This document shows, piece by piece, positions 15,587 to 25,431 of a stretch of 64,000 nt of DNA. Source of the stretch: Erythrobacter sp. F6033 (GTDB lineage: Bacteria > Pseudomonadota > Alphaproteobacteria > Sphingomonadales > Sphingomonadaceae); the NCBI RefSeq assembly GCF_023016005.1, contig NZ_JALKAZ010000001.1, positions 310,001 through 374,000 on the forward strand, given 5' to 3'. The notes under the pieces are model-generated. The model was not told the origin of the DNA, did no database searches, and saw only the letters and a program-made list of their open reading frames with translations. Within the stretch, counting starts at the first letter, position 1. Each line of letters starts with the position of its first letter. The position numbers and the translations under genes are program-made.

Positions 15587-18500
15587 TTAGAAGCGCAGTG
15601 TCGCACCGAAAGTGATGCGGCGATCCGGAAGGCCTTGGAAGCAAAGCAGCGCGCCCGAATTCACACAGCGTTGTGTGATGTCGGATTTGGTCAGGTTCAC
15701 ACCTTCTGCGCCAATGTTCAGCCATTCGGTCACGTCATAGGTGACACTCGCGTTCAGCTGACCACGGGCTTCCGTCACTGTCGGGAAACCGAGGGTCGAG
15801 TTGAGCGATGCGCCGCCTGCTGTATCCAGCGTACGGAAAGCATCACGCCATGTGTAACGTGCGCGAGCCGACAGGCCGTACTTCTCGTAGTAAAGCGTCG
15901 CGTTGTACGCATTTTCGGAGAAGTCGAGCAGACCCTGAACCGCGGTTACTGGAACCGCGATGCTTGGGTTGATCGCTTGGAAGATGTCTTCGCCGCGACC
16001 GGAGTTGCTGTTGGTCGCCTGACCGCCACCAAATTCTTGGTAGGTGTAGTTGGCGATCACACCAAAGCCCGATGCAAAGCCCAGAACGTCTTCGAACTGC
16101 GAAAGATCGTACTGGAACGCAACTTCGATACCGGTCTGGGTCGTCGTTGCCGTGTCATTGATGATGGTTTGCAGCGGAACACAAAGGCCATTGCCGATCG
16201 TTGGCGACAGGACGTTGCGATCTGGAACCGGGTTAAAGATACCGCCACCTTCGCATGGGTCGGTGATGTCGCGGAAGCCGTTGGCATCTTCGACTGCATC
16301 TTCAACTTGGGTCACGAACAGGTTCGTACGATCCTTATGGAAGAAGCCGACACTGATCAGAGACGACGGTGCAAAATACCATGCCAGCGAAGCATCATAG
16401 GATTGCACGGTTTCCGGTGCCAAGTTCGGGTTGCCGAGTGACACTGGATTGTTCGGCCCGGTCGGGAATGTCACCGAAAGCGACAGATCGTTAAAGTCCG
16501 GACGGTTGATGTCCTCGGTGTAGCTTGCGCGGAACACGAGATCATCGGTGATATCCGCAATCAGGTTTACACGTGGAAGCCATTCATCATAGCTGCCGCG
16601 CGAGGTGATCGGAGAAACGACGCCATTGGCGACTGTGTTACCGAACGAGTCGATTTCCGAGCTGACCCAACGCAGACCGATATTGCCGCGGATTGGGCCG
16701 CTTTCGAAGTTCAACTGCCCGTAAACGGCGCTGGTTTTCTCTTCGATACGGAACGAGCCGGACAGGTTACCAGATGCGTTTGGATCCAGATCGCTGAGCA
16801 AACGGCTACCGCTCGCGATGCGAGCCTGACCGCCCGGCGTCGAATCCAATGCTGCCTGAAGTTGGGCGAACACCGCATCACGCTCAGAGAACGCACGGTT
16901 TGGATCGATCAATACGAAGTTGCGGAACGCAAGCTCGCGCCCATCGGCATCACCAAAGTTGCTTGGGCCAGCGACAAGCAGATCGGAGAACAGTGTACCG
17001 CTTGGGCTGTTTGCAATCGCGCCCGTTCCGAATGTGGAGCGGAGCTGGTCAAACTGTGTCGAGGAATCGTTGAAACGATAACCCAGATCGAACGAGGTGA
17101 AGAACGGAGTGAGGTCTTCCAGATCGAGCGTGGTGTCGATGCGGAAAGCGGTTTCTTCGTTCTGCGTGCGGTTGTTGCTGTTTGTAACCGCATCCAGCAC
17201 AACGTTGGCACCGCTAAGATCGGTCAGATCAGCGACCGTTGGTGCAAATGGCGAGTCAAAGTTCACACCGAATGTCAGCGAACCGCCCGAGAGATCATAA
17301 CGGAAGGGAACGCTGTTGTCGTTGCTCGATCCGTCAAGAGGGGTCAGCGGGTTCGGGTTGATAAAGTTGAGCGTGGTGCTCAAATTCGGGTTGCTCGAAT
17401 CTGATGTCGAACGCGATGCTTCGAGACGGGCAGAGAAGCGGCCAGTTTCAAACTCGGTACCAAGGCGGTAGAGTTCGCTGGTCGTTACACGCGCGCCTGT
17501 GTCGCTTGAAAAGCGCAGGTTTGGATCATCATCGTCGCGTGTAAGGTTTGGCTCGATGACGCCAACGAGCGCTGCTTCGATTGAACCCAGTGCGACACCG
17601 TCCAGCGAACCGAAGTTCACAGTTTCAAACTGATCGGGCACGTTGTTGAAGCGCAGCGAGCTGACGCCCGAACCTTGAACGCGCGAACTGTCCTGCGTCC
17701 GCGTTTGATCGTTGTAGATCGTGTCGAAGAAGAACATCAGATTATCGTTCGGCGCGTATTCGATCGAACCGGCGAAGTTGATGGTCTCATACTCGAAGTT
17801 TTCGAGTTCTTGGTTGAGGAATTGAATGCCGAGATAGTTAAACGCCGGGCCAGGTGATCCGTCAGCAGCAACGCCCGCACCTGTCAGAACCACGGTGTCA
17901 CGGTCGACACGTGGACGGAACGAGGTTGCTTCCTGTTCGGAATAGCTTGCGCTGAGAACGATGCCGAGCTCGCCGTCACCCACCTGCCAGACATCGCCGA
18001 AGCTGCCCGAGATGCGCGGAGTTACGCTATCGGAAAGTTCGCTGTATTCGCCTTGAACGCGCAGCGAGACGATCCGGTCGGTGATGTCGAGCGGGCGAAT
18101 TGTGCGCAGGTTCACTGTACCACCGACAGAACCTTCGATCGTGTCAGCAGTAGGTGCCTTGATGACTTCGACCGAGCCGATAATGGCCGGGTTGATGTCT
18201 TCAAAGCTGATGCCGCCGCGGCCTGTACCTGCGGAAACGGTTTTGACGCCGTTGATCAGAACCTGGTTATCGTTGGTACCACGGATCTGGACGCCGGTGC
18301 CGACACCCGCAGTACGGGTAATCTGAACGCCGGTTACGTTTTCGAGCACTTCTGCAAGGTTTTGGTCTGGCAGTTTACCGATGTCTTCCGCTTGGATGAC
18401 TTCGACGATGCTATCTGCGTTACGTTGTTCGTTGAGCGCGCTCGCAAGCGAGCTGCGAATGCCGCTGACAATGATCTCTGTACCTTCGTCGCCATTGGCA

Positions 18501-18634
18501 ACTTCGGCCGTTGATTCGCCGTCTTGGGCAAGCGCTGCTCCTGGAGCAAATGCGATGGCCGAACCAGTCATCAAGCCCGCAAGAATGCGCGCCTTCTTTG
18601 CGGACAGGCTCGCGCCTCCGTTCCGATACTTCAT
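15587..18634 (-). CDS. TonB-dependent receptor, Caulobacter/sphingomonad type, likely for alginate oligomers
   Basis: A 1015-residue outer-membrane receptor. It has a signal peptide ending near PGAALAQDGES, an amino motif EIIVSGIRSSL, a plug domain (IGKLPDQNLAEVLENVTGVQ, VQIRGTNDNQVLINGV, GSVGGTVNLRT), then a large beta-barrel ending in Phe (RRITFGATLRF). GAGGGG lies before the ATG at 18634, so that start is preferred over the slightly longer frame. It is divergent from a second receptor and adjacent to the alginate lyase operon, which suggests import of alginate oligosaccharides through TonB-ExbBD. The substrate is inferred from context only. Confidence 0.87.
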   Translation of the reverse strand: MKYRNGGASLSAKKARILAGLMTGSAIAFAPGAALAQDGESTAEVANGDEGTEIIVSGIRSSLASALNEQRNADSIVEVIQAEDIGKLPDQNLAEVLENVTGVQITRTAGVGTGVQIRGTNDNQVLINGVKTVSAGTGRGGISFEDINPAIIGSVEVIKAPTADTIEGSVGGTVNLRTIRPLDITDRIVSLRVQGEYSELSDSVTPRISGSFGDVWQVGDGELGIVLSASYSEQEATSFRPRVDRDTVVLTGAGVAADGSPGPAFNYLGIQFLNQELENFEYETINFAGSIEYAPNDNLMFFFDTIYNDQTRTQDSSRVQGSGVSSLRFNNVPDQFETVNFGSLDGVALGSIEAALVGVIEPNLTRDDDDPNLRFSSDTGARVTTSELYRLGTEFETGRFSARLEASRSTSDSSNPNLSTTLNFINPNPLTPLDGSSNDNSVPFRYDLSGGSLTFGVNFDSPFAPTVADLTDLSGANVVLDAVTNSNNRTQNEETAFRIDTTLDLEDLTPFFTSFDLGYRFNDSSTQFDQLRSTFGTGAIANSPSGTLFSDLLVAGPSNFGDADGRELAFRNFVLIDPNRAFSERDAVFAQLQAALDSTPGGQARIASGSRLLSDLDPNASGNLSGSFRIEEKTSAVYGQLNFESGPIRGNIGLRWVSSEIDSFGNTVANGVVSPITSRGSYDEWLPRVNLIADITDDLVFRASYTEDINRPDFNDLSLSVTFPTGPNNPVSLGNPNLAPETVQSYDASLAWYFAPSSLISVGFFHKDRTNLFVTQVEDAVEDANGFRDITDPCEGGGIFNPVPDRNVLSPTIGNGLCVPLQTIINDTATTTQTGIEVAFQYDLSQFEDVLGFASGFGVIANYTYQEFGGGQATNSNSGRGEDIFQAINPSIAVPVTAVQGLLDFSENAYNATLYYEKYGLSARARYTWRDAFRTLDTAGGASLNSTLGFPTVTEARGQLNASVTYDVTEWLNIGAEGVNLTKSDITQRCVNSGALLCFQGLPDRRITFGATLRF

Positions 18635-18732
18635 TGATAATCCCCTCACAGTGGTCTTCGTTGTTATTTTTGCCGAAGCATAATTGTGAAGTCCAAAGTG
18701 TCAACCAGAGTGACAGGCGTTTATCCATTTGG

Positions 18733-18746
18733 GTGTATACCAATTT
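18733..18746 (-). promoter_or_regulatory. Candidate GntR/FadR-type operator, site 1
   Basis: Read on the minus strand it is AATTGGTATACACC. It lies 99 bases upstream of the minus-strand receptor start, in the 374-bp divergent region. It matches site 2 at 18928 except for one base. The likely reader is the FadR-type regulator at 22312; this is inference. Confidence 0.45.
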
Positions 18747-18927
18747 GTATTCCACACCTTTCTGTTTATAAACAGACACTTGCGAGTATTTTGCCCGGAG
18801 CGTCATTACCGAATGGTCAGTCCGTGGCGGGGCTGTGTGACAAATTTGCACGCCTGCTCGGCTATTTATACTGAAGTTTGTGTGCAGGCACGGGCGGATA
18901 CCCCCGTACGGTCTACCATGGCTGCAA

Positions 18928-18942
18928 AATTGGTATGACACC
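18928..18942 (+). promoter_or_regulatory. Candidate GntR/FadR-type operator, site 2
   Basis: AATTGGTATGACACC, 67 bases before the plus-strand receptor start. With site 1 it forms an inverted pair about 180 bases apart. A related TTTTGATATGCCACA precedes the PL6 gene at 23079. The rest of the divergent region (18635-19008) holds no gene. Confidence 0.45.
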
Positions 18943-19008
18943 TTGGTTGACAAACATGGGCTGGACTCTATCCATGGTGCCATAAACATACCTCAGGGAG
19001 GGGGCAAA

Positions 19009-22000
19009 ATGACTGTTCGTGCTACTTCGCGCGGCGCTTCGGCGCGCATTTCCATATCAGCTACTCTATTGGCGGGGGCCGCATTTGTGGGTGCGCCAGC
19101 GCTTGCGCAGGATCAGGCTGCAGATGAAGAGCCGGTCGAAGTGGCGGAGCAAGATGGTGGCATTGTTGTTACCGGTATCCGCGGCACTATTCAGGGTTCG
19201 ATCGAAGAAAAGCGCAATTCGACAGAAGTGTTCGACGCGCTTTCTGCCAATGAGATTGGCGATCTTCCCGCGCTCTCGATCGGTGAAGCTCTTGAGACGC
19301 TAACTGGTGCCGGTTCGCACCGTGAGCAAGGCGGCGCTACCGAGATTTCGATTCGCGGTTTGGGTCCGTTTTTGAGTTCGACTGTTATCAACGGCCGCAT
19401 TGCCTCGAACGGTTCCGGAGATCGCTCAGTCAACTTCAGCCAATTCCCTTCCGAGCTGTTTGACAAGGTGGGCATCTATAAAACGCAGGCGGCCAGCTAT
19501 GTCGAAGGCGGCGTCGCAGGCCAGATCGTTCTCGAAACGATCAAGCCTGTCGATTATGGCAAGCAGCGTATCCAGGGTGAGTTCAAGCTCAATATCAACC
19601 CGGACAATCTGGATATTGATCCAGACCAGCGTTTCCAAAAATTCGGTTACCGTGCAACCGGCAGCTATGTTGATCAATGGCAGCTCGGCGATGGCGAGTT
19701 TGGTATTGCGCTTGGGTATCAGCGCAACTCCACGACCAATCCAGAGCAAGAGGCAAACGTTTCCAATACGATCCGTGCCTGTGTGATTGATCCAAGTACG
19801 ACCAGCGACGGCGTGTTCGATGACGGGAACTGCGACACCAGCAGTGGCACGATTGACGGTTTGCGTGATGGCACGGTTGATCTGCCATTTGTGATTGCGC
19901 GCAACAGCTATGCTTTGCGTTCGAACATCACCGAAGATACGCGTGACGCTGTCTTTGGGGCGATCCAGTACAAGCCAAGCCCACGCGTCGACATCAACGC
20001 CGATTTCCAATATTCGAAGCGCCTTTTCAAAGAGCAGCGTAGCGATCTGAACTTTGCTGAAGGTCGCCGGATTGATGGTCCGGGTGATCCGAACAAGATC
20101 CCTGGTGTCGAGCTGACCTTTACCGAAAGCGGCGCTTTGCGTTCATTCACTAACGAGCAGCGCGTTGAGGCTGTGAGTGAATATCTCGAGCGTGACGAAG
20201 AGTATTATGGTGGCGGCCTCTCGATTGATGCGCAGGTCAGTGACCGTTTGACCGTATCACTTGATGCTTCTTACTCGCGCACTCAGCGGGTTGAAGAGGC
20301 GGTTCAAATCCGCTTCCGCACCGAGGATGGTGAGAGCATTTTCGGAAATACCGATGCGGACGGCAACCCGTTCTTCCCAGAAGCGTTCGAAAGCGATCAG
20401 ACGCCTAACGCTGGTCGCACCAACGGTACGGATGACCGGATTGAGACCGCAGTTCTTATCCAGCAGAATGGATCTGAAGGTCTGAACTTCATCACTCAGA
20501 ACTTCGATGTGACTGATTACACTCTGTTCGCGAACGATCCTCGTTTGCGTGCCGATCTTGAGCAGGATCGTTTCAATGAAATCTGGGCTTTCCGCGGCGA
20601 TCTCGAATATGAGATGGATGGCTTCTTCAGCTCGATCATGGGCGGTGCCCGTTATCAGGAACTGGTCTATCGCGACGTGCCGGGTGCCCGGGGTAGCGCG
20701 GATGACAATCTGAGCCGGTTCGAGGAAACATATAACGACACCGATGGTTCAGGCGCGCTTTTCGTGGCCAACCAAGAATGCCGTACAAGCTTCCCGGAAA
20801 CCGGGTTCCTTGGCTCGATCTCGGGTGGCAACCCTCTGATCACCAATGTCGACCTTGACGGAAATGTTCTCAGCACATCGAACACTTTTGCGACCTTCGA
20901 TGCACTTTGCATCGCGCAGGTGCTTGAACGCGAAGATCCGCGCGGTCTCCAGTTCGACGAAGACGGTGTTCCGATTTATCTAACCGGCGACTTCGACTCG
21001 ATCGACAACACCGATGTCGAGGAAACGAGTTGGGCGGCCTACGCTCAGGCTAATTTCGATGGTGATCTCGGTAGTCTGCCGATCCGAGGTAACGTAGGTG
21101 TCCGGGTCGTTGGTACAGACATCACGACAAGGGGTTTCCGTGCTGATTTGTCCGTTCTGTTTACCGCAGCAGATCCAACCGATCCCAACTCGGCCGATGA
21201 ATTCACGGTTGTTCAGGATACGGGGACACTTGTTACCAACGTAACGCGTGGTTCTTACACCGAGGTTCTGCCTAGCTTTAACCTTGTAGCCGAGTTCCAG
21301 CCTGATCTTCTTGGTCGTGTCGGACTGTATCGTTCGCTTTCGCGCCCAGATCCTTCGGATCTCGGTAATGGACGGACTTTCAACACCAACAACGATGAAT
21401 TCACCACCGCGCAGCAGGCTCTGACTGGCGGCATCGATAGTGTGACGGCCACTGGTAACCCGGCTACCGACCCGCTATTGTCCTGGAATGTGGATGTTGG
21501 CCTCGAATGGTATCCGAACGCGGATACGATCCTTGCCTTCAATGCATATTACAAAAGCTTCAACGGTGGTTTTGAAACGGCGGCCATTACGGAAACCTTC
21601 AACATTGAAGGTAACGTGGTTGATCTGCCGGTTCTGACAATCAACACAACTGATGAAACCAGCACCATCTACGGCATCGAAGTCACAGCAGCGCACCGGT
21701 TTAGCTATCTGCCTGCTCCGCTTGATGGTCTCGGTTTTAAACTGAGCTACAACTATGCGGACTCAAACTTCGAATTCGAAGATGATACGCTGGGCGCGAT
21801 CACGACAGTTGATGTGAACAACGTTCAGACAACCAGCAATGGTTTGATCCCGCCTTCGAACCTGTTTGGTTTTTCCGAGCACGTGTTCTCCGGTCAGGTC
21901 TACTATGAAATCGGCGATTTCGACTTCCAAGGAGTCTACAAATACCGGAGCGACTACTTCCAGCAGTTCGTCTCCACTCCGGGCCGCGTTCGGTATGTCG

Positions 22001-22182
22001 ATGACGTAGGCGTCTTCGAAGCGCGTATGTCTTATGAGTTGAACAGCAACGTCCGGTTCTCGGTCGAAGGGATCAACCTCTTCAACGAGCCGCGCACCAA
22101 CTTCCGCGGCGCACCGGACGATTTTGGCGCGATCCAAGTGTATGGCCCGCGTTACTTTGCTGGTGTTCGGGTCAAGTTCTGA
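19009..22182 (+). CDS. TonB-dependent receptor paired with the alginate locus
   Basis: A 1057-residue receptor. It has a signal peptide ending near GAPALAQDQAA, the motif GIVVTGIRGTIQGS, a plug (IGDLPALSIGEALETLTGAG, TEISIRGLGPFLSS, YVEGGVAGQIVLET), then a barrel ending RYFAGVRVKF. A strong GGGAGGGGG lies before the ATG at 19009; the longer frame to 18880 would place the signal peptide internally, so it is rejected. A strong terminator follows directly. Divergence from the receptor at 15587 and shared operator-like sites suggest co-regulation. The two receptors may prefer different oligomer sizes or M/G composition, which the sequence cannot show. Confidence 0.87.
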   Translation: MTVRATSRGASARISISATLLAGAAFVGAPALAQDQAADEEPVEVAEQDGGIVVTGIRGTIQGSIEEKRNSTEVFDALSANEIGDLPALSIGEALETLTGAGSHREQGGATEISIRGLGPFLSSTVINGRIASNGSGDRSVNFSQFPSELFDKVGIYKTQAASYVEGGVAGQIVLETIKPVDYGKQRIQGEFKLNINPDNLDIDPDQRFQKFGYRATGSYVDQWQLGDGEFGIALGYQRNSTTNPEQEANVSNTIRACVIDPSTTSDGVFDDGNCDTSSGTIDGLRDGTVDLPFVIARNSYALRSNITEDTRDAVFGAIQYKPSPRVDINADFQYSKRLFKEQRSDLNFAEGRRIDGPGDPNKIPGVELTFTESGALRSFTNEQRVEAVSEYLERDEEYYGGGLSIDAQVSDRLTVSLDASYSRTQRVEEAVQIRFRTEDGESIFGNTDADGNPFFPEAFESDQTPNAGRTNGTDDRIETAVLIQQNGSEGLNFITQNFDVTDYTLFANDPRLRADLEQDRFNEIWAFRGDLEYEMDGFFSSIMGGARYQELVYRDVPGARGSADDNLSRFEETYNDTDGSGALFVANQECRTSFPETGFLGSISGGNPLITNVDLDGNVLSTSNTFATFDALCIAQVLEREDPRGLQFDEDGVPIYLTGDFDSIDNTDVEETSWAAYAQANFDGDLGSLPIRGNVGVRVVGTDITTRGFRADLSVLFTAADPTDPNSADEFTVVQDTGTLVTNVTRGSYTEVLPSFNLVAEFQPDLLGRVGLYRSLSRPDPSDLGNGRTFNTNNDEFTTAQQALTGGIDSVTATGNPATDPLLSWNVDVGLEWYPNADTILAFNAYYKSFNGGFETAAITETFNIEGNVVDLPVLTINTTDETSTIYGIEVTAAHRFSYLPAPLDGLGFKLSYNYADSNFEFEDDTLGAITTVDVNNVQTTSNGLIPPSNLFGFSEHVFSGQVYYEIGDFDFQGVYKYRSDYFQQFVSTPGRVRYVDDVGVFEARMSYELNSNVRFSVEGINLFNEPRTNFRGAPDDFGAIQVYGPRYFAGVRVKF

Positions 22183-22190
22183 CCCTTTAG

Positions 22191-22229
22191 GCTGTCGCCG
22201 CCGTAGGGGTACAGGCGGCGACAGCTTTT
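22191..22229 (+). terminator. Rho-independent terminator after the receptor gene
   Basis: A 12-bp perfect stem (GCTGTCGCCGCC at 22191-22202, complement at 22214-22225), an 11-base loop and a TTTT tail. It begins eight bases after the stop codon. Confidence 0.9.
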
Positions 22230-22311
22230 CAACGGGACTGGCAATTCAAAGTGGTTTTGTGCAAGGCTTGTTGAGTTAAGGGGTAGGCTGTAACTAGCGC
22301 AGAGGTATGGA

Positions 22312-23052
22312 ATGAGCGGTAAGCGACTTTTCCAGTCAGTGGCTGAGCAAATTGCTGAGTTGATTGATGAGGGGGCATTCCCTCCGGGCACGCGATTGCC
22401 GGGAGAGCGCGAACTTGCTGAAAAGCTTGGGGTTAGCCGCGTAACCATCCGCGAGGCAGAGATCGCTTTGCAGGCCGTTGGCCGGCTCGAGATTAAAACT
22501 GGCTCGGGTGTCTACGTCAGTGAAGAGCAGCCTCAGGAAAAAGCTGCGCTGCCATCTGTAAGCGCGTTTGAAGTGACTGAAGCGCGCTTGCTGGTCGAAT
22601 CCGAGGCTGCTGCTCTTGCTGCACATAATATCAGCGATGCAGGGATTGCCCGGTTGAAGGCGCTGATCGAGCAGATGCGGACTGGTGATGAGGCTGAGGC
22701 CGATGCTGCCGATGAGCAGTTCCACCAAGTGATTGCAGAGGCATCCAACAATGCCGCCATGGTTCACACCGTGCAATCATTGTGGCGGATGCGCGAAGAG
22801 ATTCCGGATGTGAAGGCTACGTATCAAGCTGTTTGTATCCATGACGCAGAATCGCGAACGGCCGAGCATGAGGCCGTGTTTTTCGCATTGCGCGATCGCG
22901 ATCCAGCCGGAGCGCGAAGTGCGATGCGAGAGCACTTTCATCGGCTGATCGAGGCGATGCTCGATGCAACCGAACGCATGGCGCTCGAGGAAGTGCAAGA
23001 GCAGGTTTCAAAGAGCCGCGAGCGCTTCGCTGCAGCCGCAAAAATTGGCTAG
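22312..23052 (+). CDS. FadR-subfamily GntR transcriptional regulator, likely alginate-responsive
   Basis: A 246-residue regulator. The N-terminal winged helix reads IAELIDEGAFPPGTRLPGER, LAEKLGVSRVTIREA, and GSGVYV in the wing. The C-terminal FCD domain (about 90-225) has the metal/ligand residues typical of the class, for example DEQFHQVIAEAS, EHEAVFFAL and MREHFHRLIEAM. Such regulators usually repress uptake and catabolic genes and release DNA on binding a pathway acid. Here KDG or DEH would fit. It is separated from the receptor by a terminator and from the lyase operon by a promoter region holding an operator-like site. Target assignment is inference. Confidence 0.85.
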   Translation: MSGKRLFQSVAEQIAELIDEGAFPPGTRLPGERELAEKLGVSRVTIREAEIALQAVGRLEIKTGSGVYVSEEQPQEKAALPSVSAFEVTEARLLVESEAAALAAHNISDAGIARLKALIEQMRTGDEAEADAADEQFHQVIAEASNNAAMVHTVQSLWRMREEIPDVKATYQAVCIHDAESRTAEHEAVFFALRDRDPAGARSAMREHFHRLIEAMLDATERMALEEVQEQVSKSRERFAAAAKIG

Positions 23053-23067
23053 GCAAATTGGCTAGGC
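23042..23067 (+). repeat. 13-bp perfect tandem duplication across the gntR stop codon
   Basis: AAATTGGCTAGGC occurs at 23042-23054 and again at 23055-23067. The first copy contains the in-frame TAG that ends the regulator. It looks like a recent slippage event. Confidence 0.85.
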
Positions 23068-23078
23068 AATAATTGCCG

Positions 23079-23093
23079 TTTTGATATGCCACA
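23079..23093 (+). promoter_or_regulatory. Candidate GntR/FadR-type operator before the lyase operon
   Basis: TTTTGATATGCCACA, 68 bases before the PL6 start. It matches 10 of 15 positions of the site at 18928. It is a weaker match, offered as part of a possible three-site regulon. Confidence 0.35.
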
Positions 23094-23160
23094 TTGATTG
23101 ACAATGCGTCTCCCACCCTTATAGTTTCGACTCATAAAAGTACGGATGAGGGGAATAGGG

Positions 23161-25431
23161 ATGTTGGCGAGGCTTGGCCTTGTGCTGCTTGCTGTATGGC
23201 TTGGTGCATCACCGGCGATGGCTGAGCGCTACTTTGTCCGCGATCAATCTGAATATGCTGACGCCGCCAAGCAGATCGAGGCTGGAGACGTCATTGTTCT
23301 CGCCAACGGCGAATGGCGCGATTTCGACCTTGTTATCACGGGCGAAGGGCGTGCCGACGCGCTTATCACTGTAATATCGGAAGAAGCGGGCAAGGTGCTC
23401 CTGACAGGCGAGTCCAGCCTTCGCGTCGGGGGTGAGTATATCCTAGTGCGCGGTTTGGTGTTCAAGGATGGCTACAGCCCGCGCGGCGAAGTTGTCTCCT
23501 TCCGCCGGTCCAAGAAAGATATTGCCAGCAATAGCCGAGTGACTGAGATTGTGATCGACAATTTCAGTAAGCCGGATCGCTACGAGAGCGATTATTGGGT
23601 CGGAATTTACGGCAAGAACAATCGCTTCGATCACAACCATATGGTCGGAAAAACGAACAAAGGTGTGACGCTTGCTGTAAGGCTCGACAGCGAAGAAAGC
23701 CGTGAGAACGGCAATCGCATTGATCACAATTACTTCGGCCCGCGCCCGGTGCTTGGATCGAATGGCGGGGAGACTTTGCGGATCGGGACCAGCCGCTATT
23801 CCATGTATCGCTCGGAAACGATTGTTGAAAACAACATCTTTGATCGTACCGATGGTGAGGTTGAGATTATTTCGTCCAAGTCAGGTGGCAATGTCTTCCG
23901 TGGCAATGTTTTCCTGAAATCACGCGGCACTCTCACTCTTCGGCACGGCGATGATAATATCGTTGAGCGGAATGTCTTTATGGGCGGTGGTAAGGATTAC
24001 ACGGGCGGTATCCGCGTGATCAATCGCGGTCAGACGATTCGCGATAACTACATTGAGGGGATGCGCGGCACGGCATTTTCCAGCGCGCTCGCGATTATGA
24101 ACGGTGTGCCGAATTCGCCCGTGAACCGCTATGTCGAGGTTGAGGGTGCGACGATCGAGAATAACACCATTATTGATAGCCGCCGCATCGGGTTTAACGT
24201 CGGCGCGGATGAGGAGCGTTCTGCTCCGCCCAGCAACAGCACATTCGCCAACAACCTGCTCGGCGGCATCGAAGGCGAAAGCTTCCTCGAAGTCTATGAT
24301 GACGTTTCGGGCATCGCATTTTCGGGCAATCGCGTGGTCGCTGGCGGGGTTGCGGGGCAACTGAGCGGTTTTGATCAAGCGCCAGTCGCCATGGAGCGAG
24401 CCGAAAACGGCCTGCTCTATCCGATTGATCCGGCCTTGGCGGCGCTCGGCGCACCTCGCGATCTTGCGCCGGTCACACTCGATAAGGTCGGTGCGTCCTG
24501 GTATAAAAAGCCTGGTAGCGGCGAGGTATTTGGGTCGTCGGGCAAAGTCGTTAAAGTTCAGCCAGGCGAAGACACCTTGGTCGACGCTGCGATGGCTGCG
24601 AATGATGGTGACGTCCTGCTGCTTGGCAGCGGTGAATACATCTCCAATCGCACAATCCCGCTGAGCGCAGCGATCACGATCAAAGGCGCTGTCGAAGAGG
24701 GCGGTGAGCCACCTGTTCTTTTCTTCACCCGTCCCACGCTGATTGAACTTCGCGAAGGTGGTAATCTGCAGCTCGCGAACTTGGTTATCGATGGCGCGCT
24801 TGCCCCGGACTCGGTTGGCAACTCCGCGATCCGGACGACGACCTATCCTATCAAGTCGAATATGCAGATCGAGATGGACCGTGTGGCTGTGCGCGGACTG
24901 GTCGTAAACAAGTCCTTCAACGTTGTGTCGCTGGGCAAAAGCTCGCTCGCAGACCGCGTTTCAATTAAGAACAGCGCGTTTTCCGACATCACCGGCGCCG
25001 TTGTTTCGGCGGCTGCCGAGACGGAGGATTACGGCCAGTACAATGTCGAATATCTCGAAATAACGGATAGCAGCTTTGCGAAAATCGGAGGGCCGATTGC
25101 GAATGTCTATCGCGGAGGGCGCGATGAAAGCACGTTTGGCCCGCTAGTCACTTTCGCGGGCAATGCGGTCGCAGAAAGCGGCTATGCGGCGACGAACACA
25201 CTTGGTGCGTCGCTCAATCTGCACGGCGTGCAGACGGCCAATATCGAGCGCAATGTGATCGCGGAATCCGCACCGATCCGTGTCGTCCACACGGTGGGCA
25301 CGCCAAAGACCACGATTGAGAACAATCAATTCGCCAATACGCCTCCGCTTGTCCTCGAAGAGCTGAACTTCGATGGCGCGCATCGGGCCGTCCTCTCTGA
25401 CAATGTTTTTGCAAGTGAGGCCGATCAATGA
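23161..25431 (+). CDS. Alginate lyase, polysaccharide lyase family 6, two-domain
   Basis: A 756-residue secreted lyase that cleaves alginate by beta-elimination. The signal peptide ends near ASPAMA. The N-terminal parallel beta-helix carries the PL6 hallmarks GKTNKGVTLAVRLD (candidate catalytic Lys, about 164) and NYFGPRPVLGSNGGETLRIG (candidate catalytic Arg207). Repeated N-x-F/N-x-I turns follow. A second beta-helix domain covers about 450-756, as in long PL6 enzymes of about 750 residues. The start at 23161 has AGGGGAATAGGG upstream; the ATG at 23146 sits before that sequence and is rejected. The stop overlaps the PL17 gene by ATGA. Confidence 0.92.
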   Translation: MLARLGLVLLAVWLGASPAMAERYFVRDQSEYADAAKQIEAGDVIVLANGEWRDFDLVITGEGRADALITVISEEAGKVLLTGESSLRVGGEYILVRGLVFKDGYSPRGEVVSFRRSKKDIASNSRVTEIVIDNFSKPDRYESDYWVGIYGKNNRFDHNHMVGKTNKGVTLAVRLDSEESRENGNRIDHNYFGPRPVLGSNGGETLRIGTSRYSMYRSETIVENNIFDRTDGEVEIISSKSGGNVFRGNVFLKSRGTLTLRHGDDNIVERNVFMGGGKDYTGGIRVINRGQTIRDNYIEGMRGTAFSSALAIMNGVPNSPVNRYVEVEGATIENNTIIDSRRIGFNVGADEERSAPPSNSTFANNLLGGIEGESFLEVYDDVSGIAFSGNRVVAGGVAGQLSGFDQAPVAMERAENGLLYPIDPALAALGAPRDLAPVTLDKVGASWYKKPGSGEVFGSSGKVVKVQPGEDTLVDAAMAANDGDVLLLGSGEYISNRTIPLSAAITIKGAVEEGGEPPVLFFTRPTLIELREGGNLQLANLVIDGALAPDSVGNSAIRTTTYPIKSNMQIEMDRVAVRGLVVNKSFNVVSLGKSSLADRVSIKNSAFSDITGAVVSAAAETEDYGQYNVEYLEITDSSFAKIGGPIANVYRGGRDESTFGPLVTFAGNAVAESGYAATNTLGASLNLHGVQTANIERNVIAESAPIRVVHTVGTPKTTIENNQFANTPPLVLEELNFDGAHRAVLSDNVFASEADQ

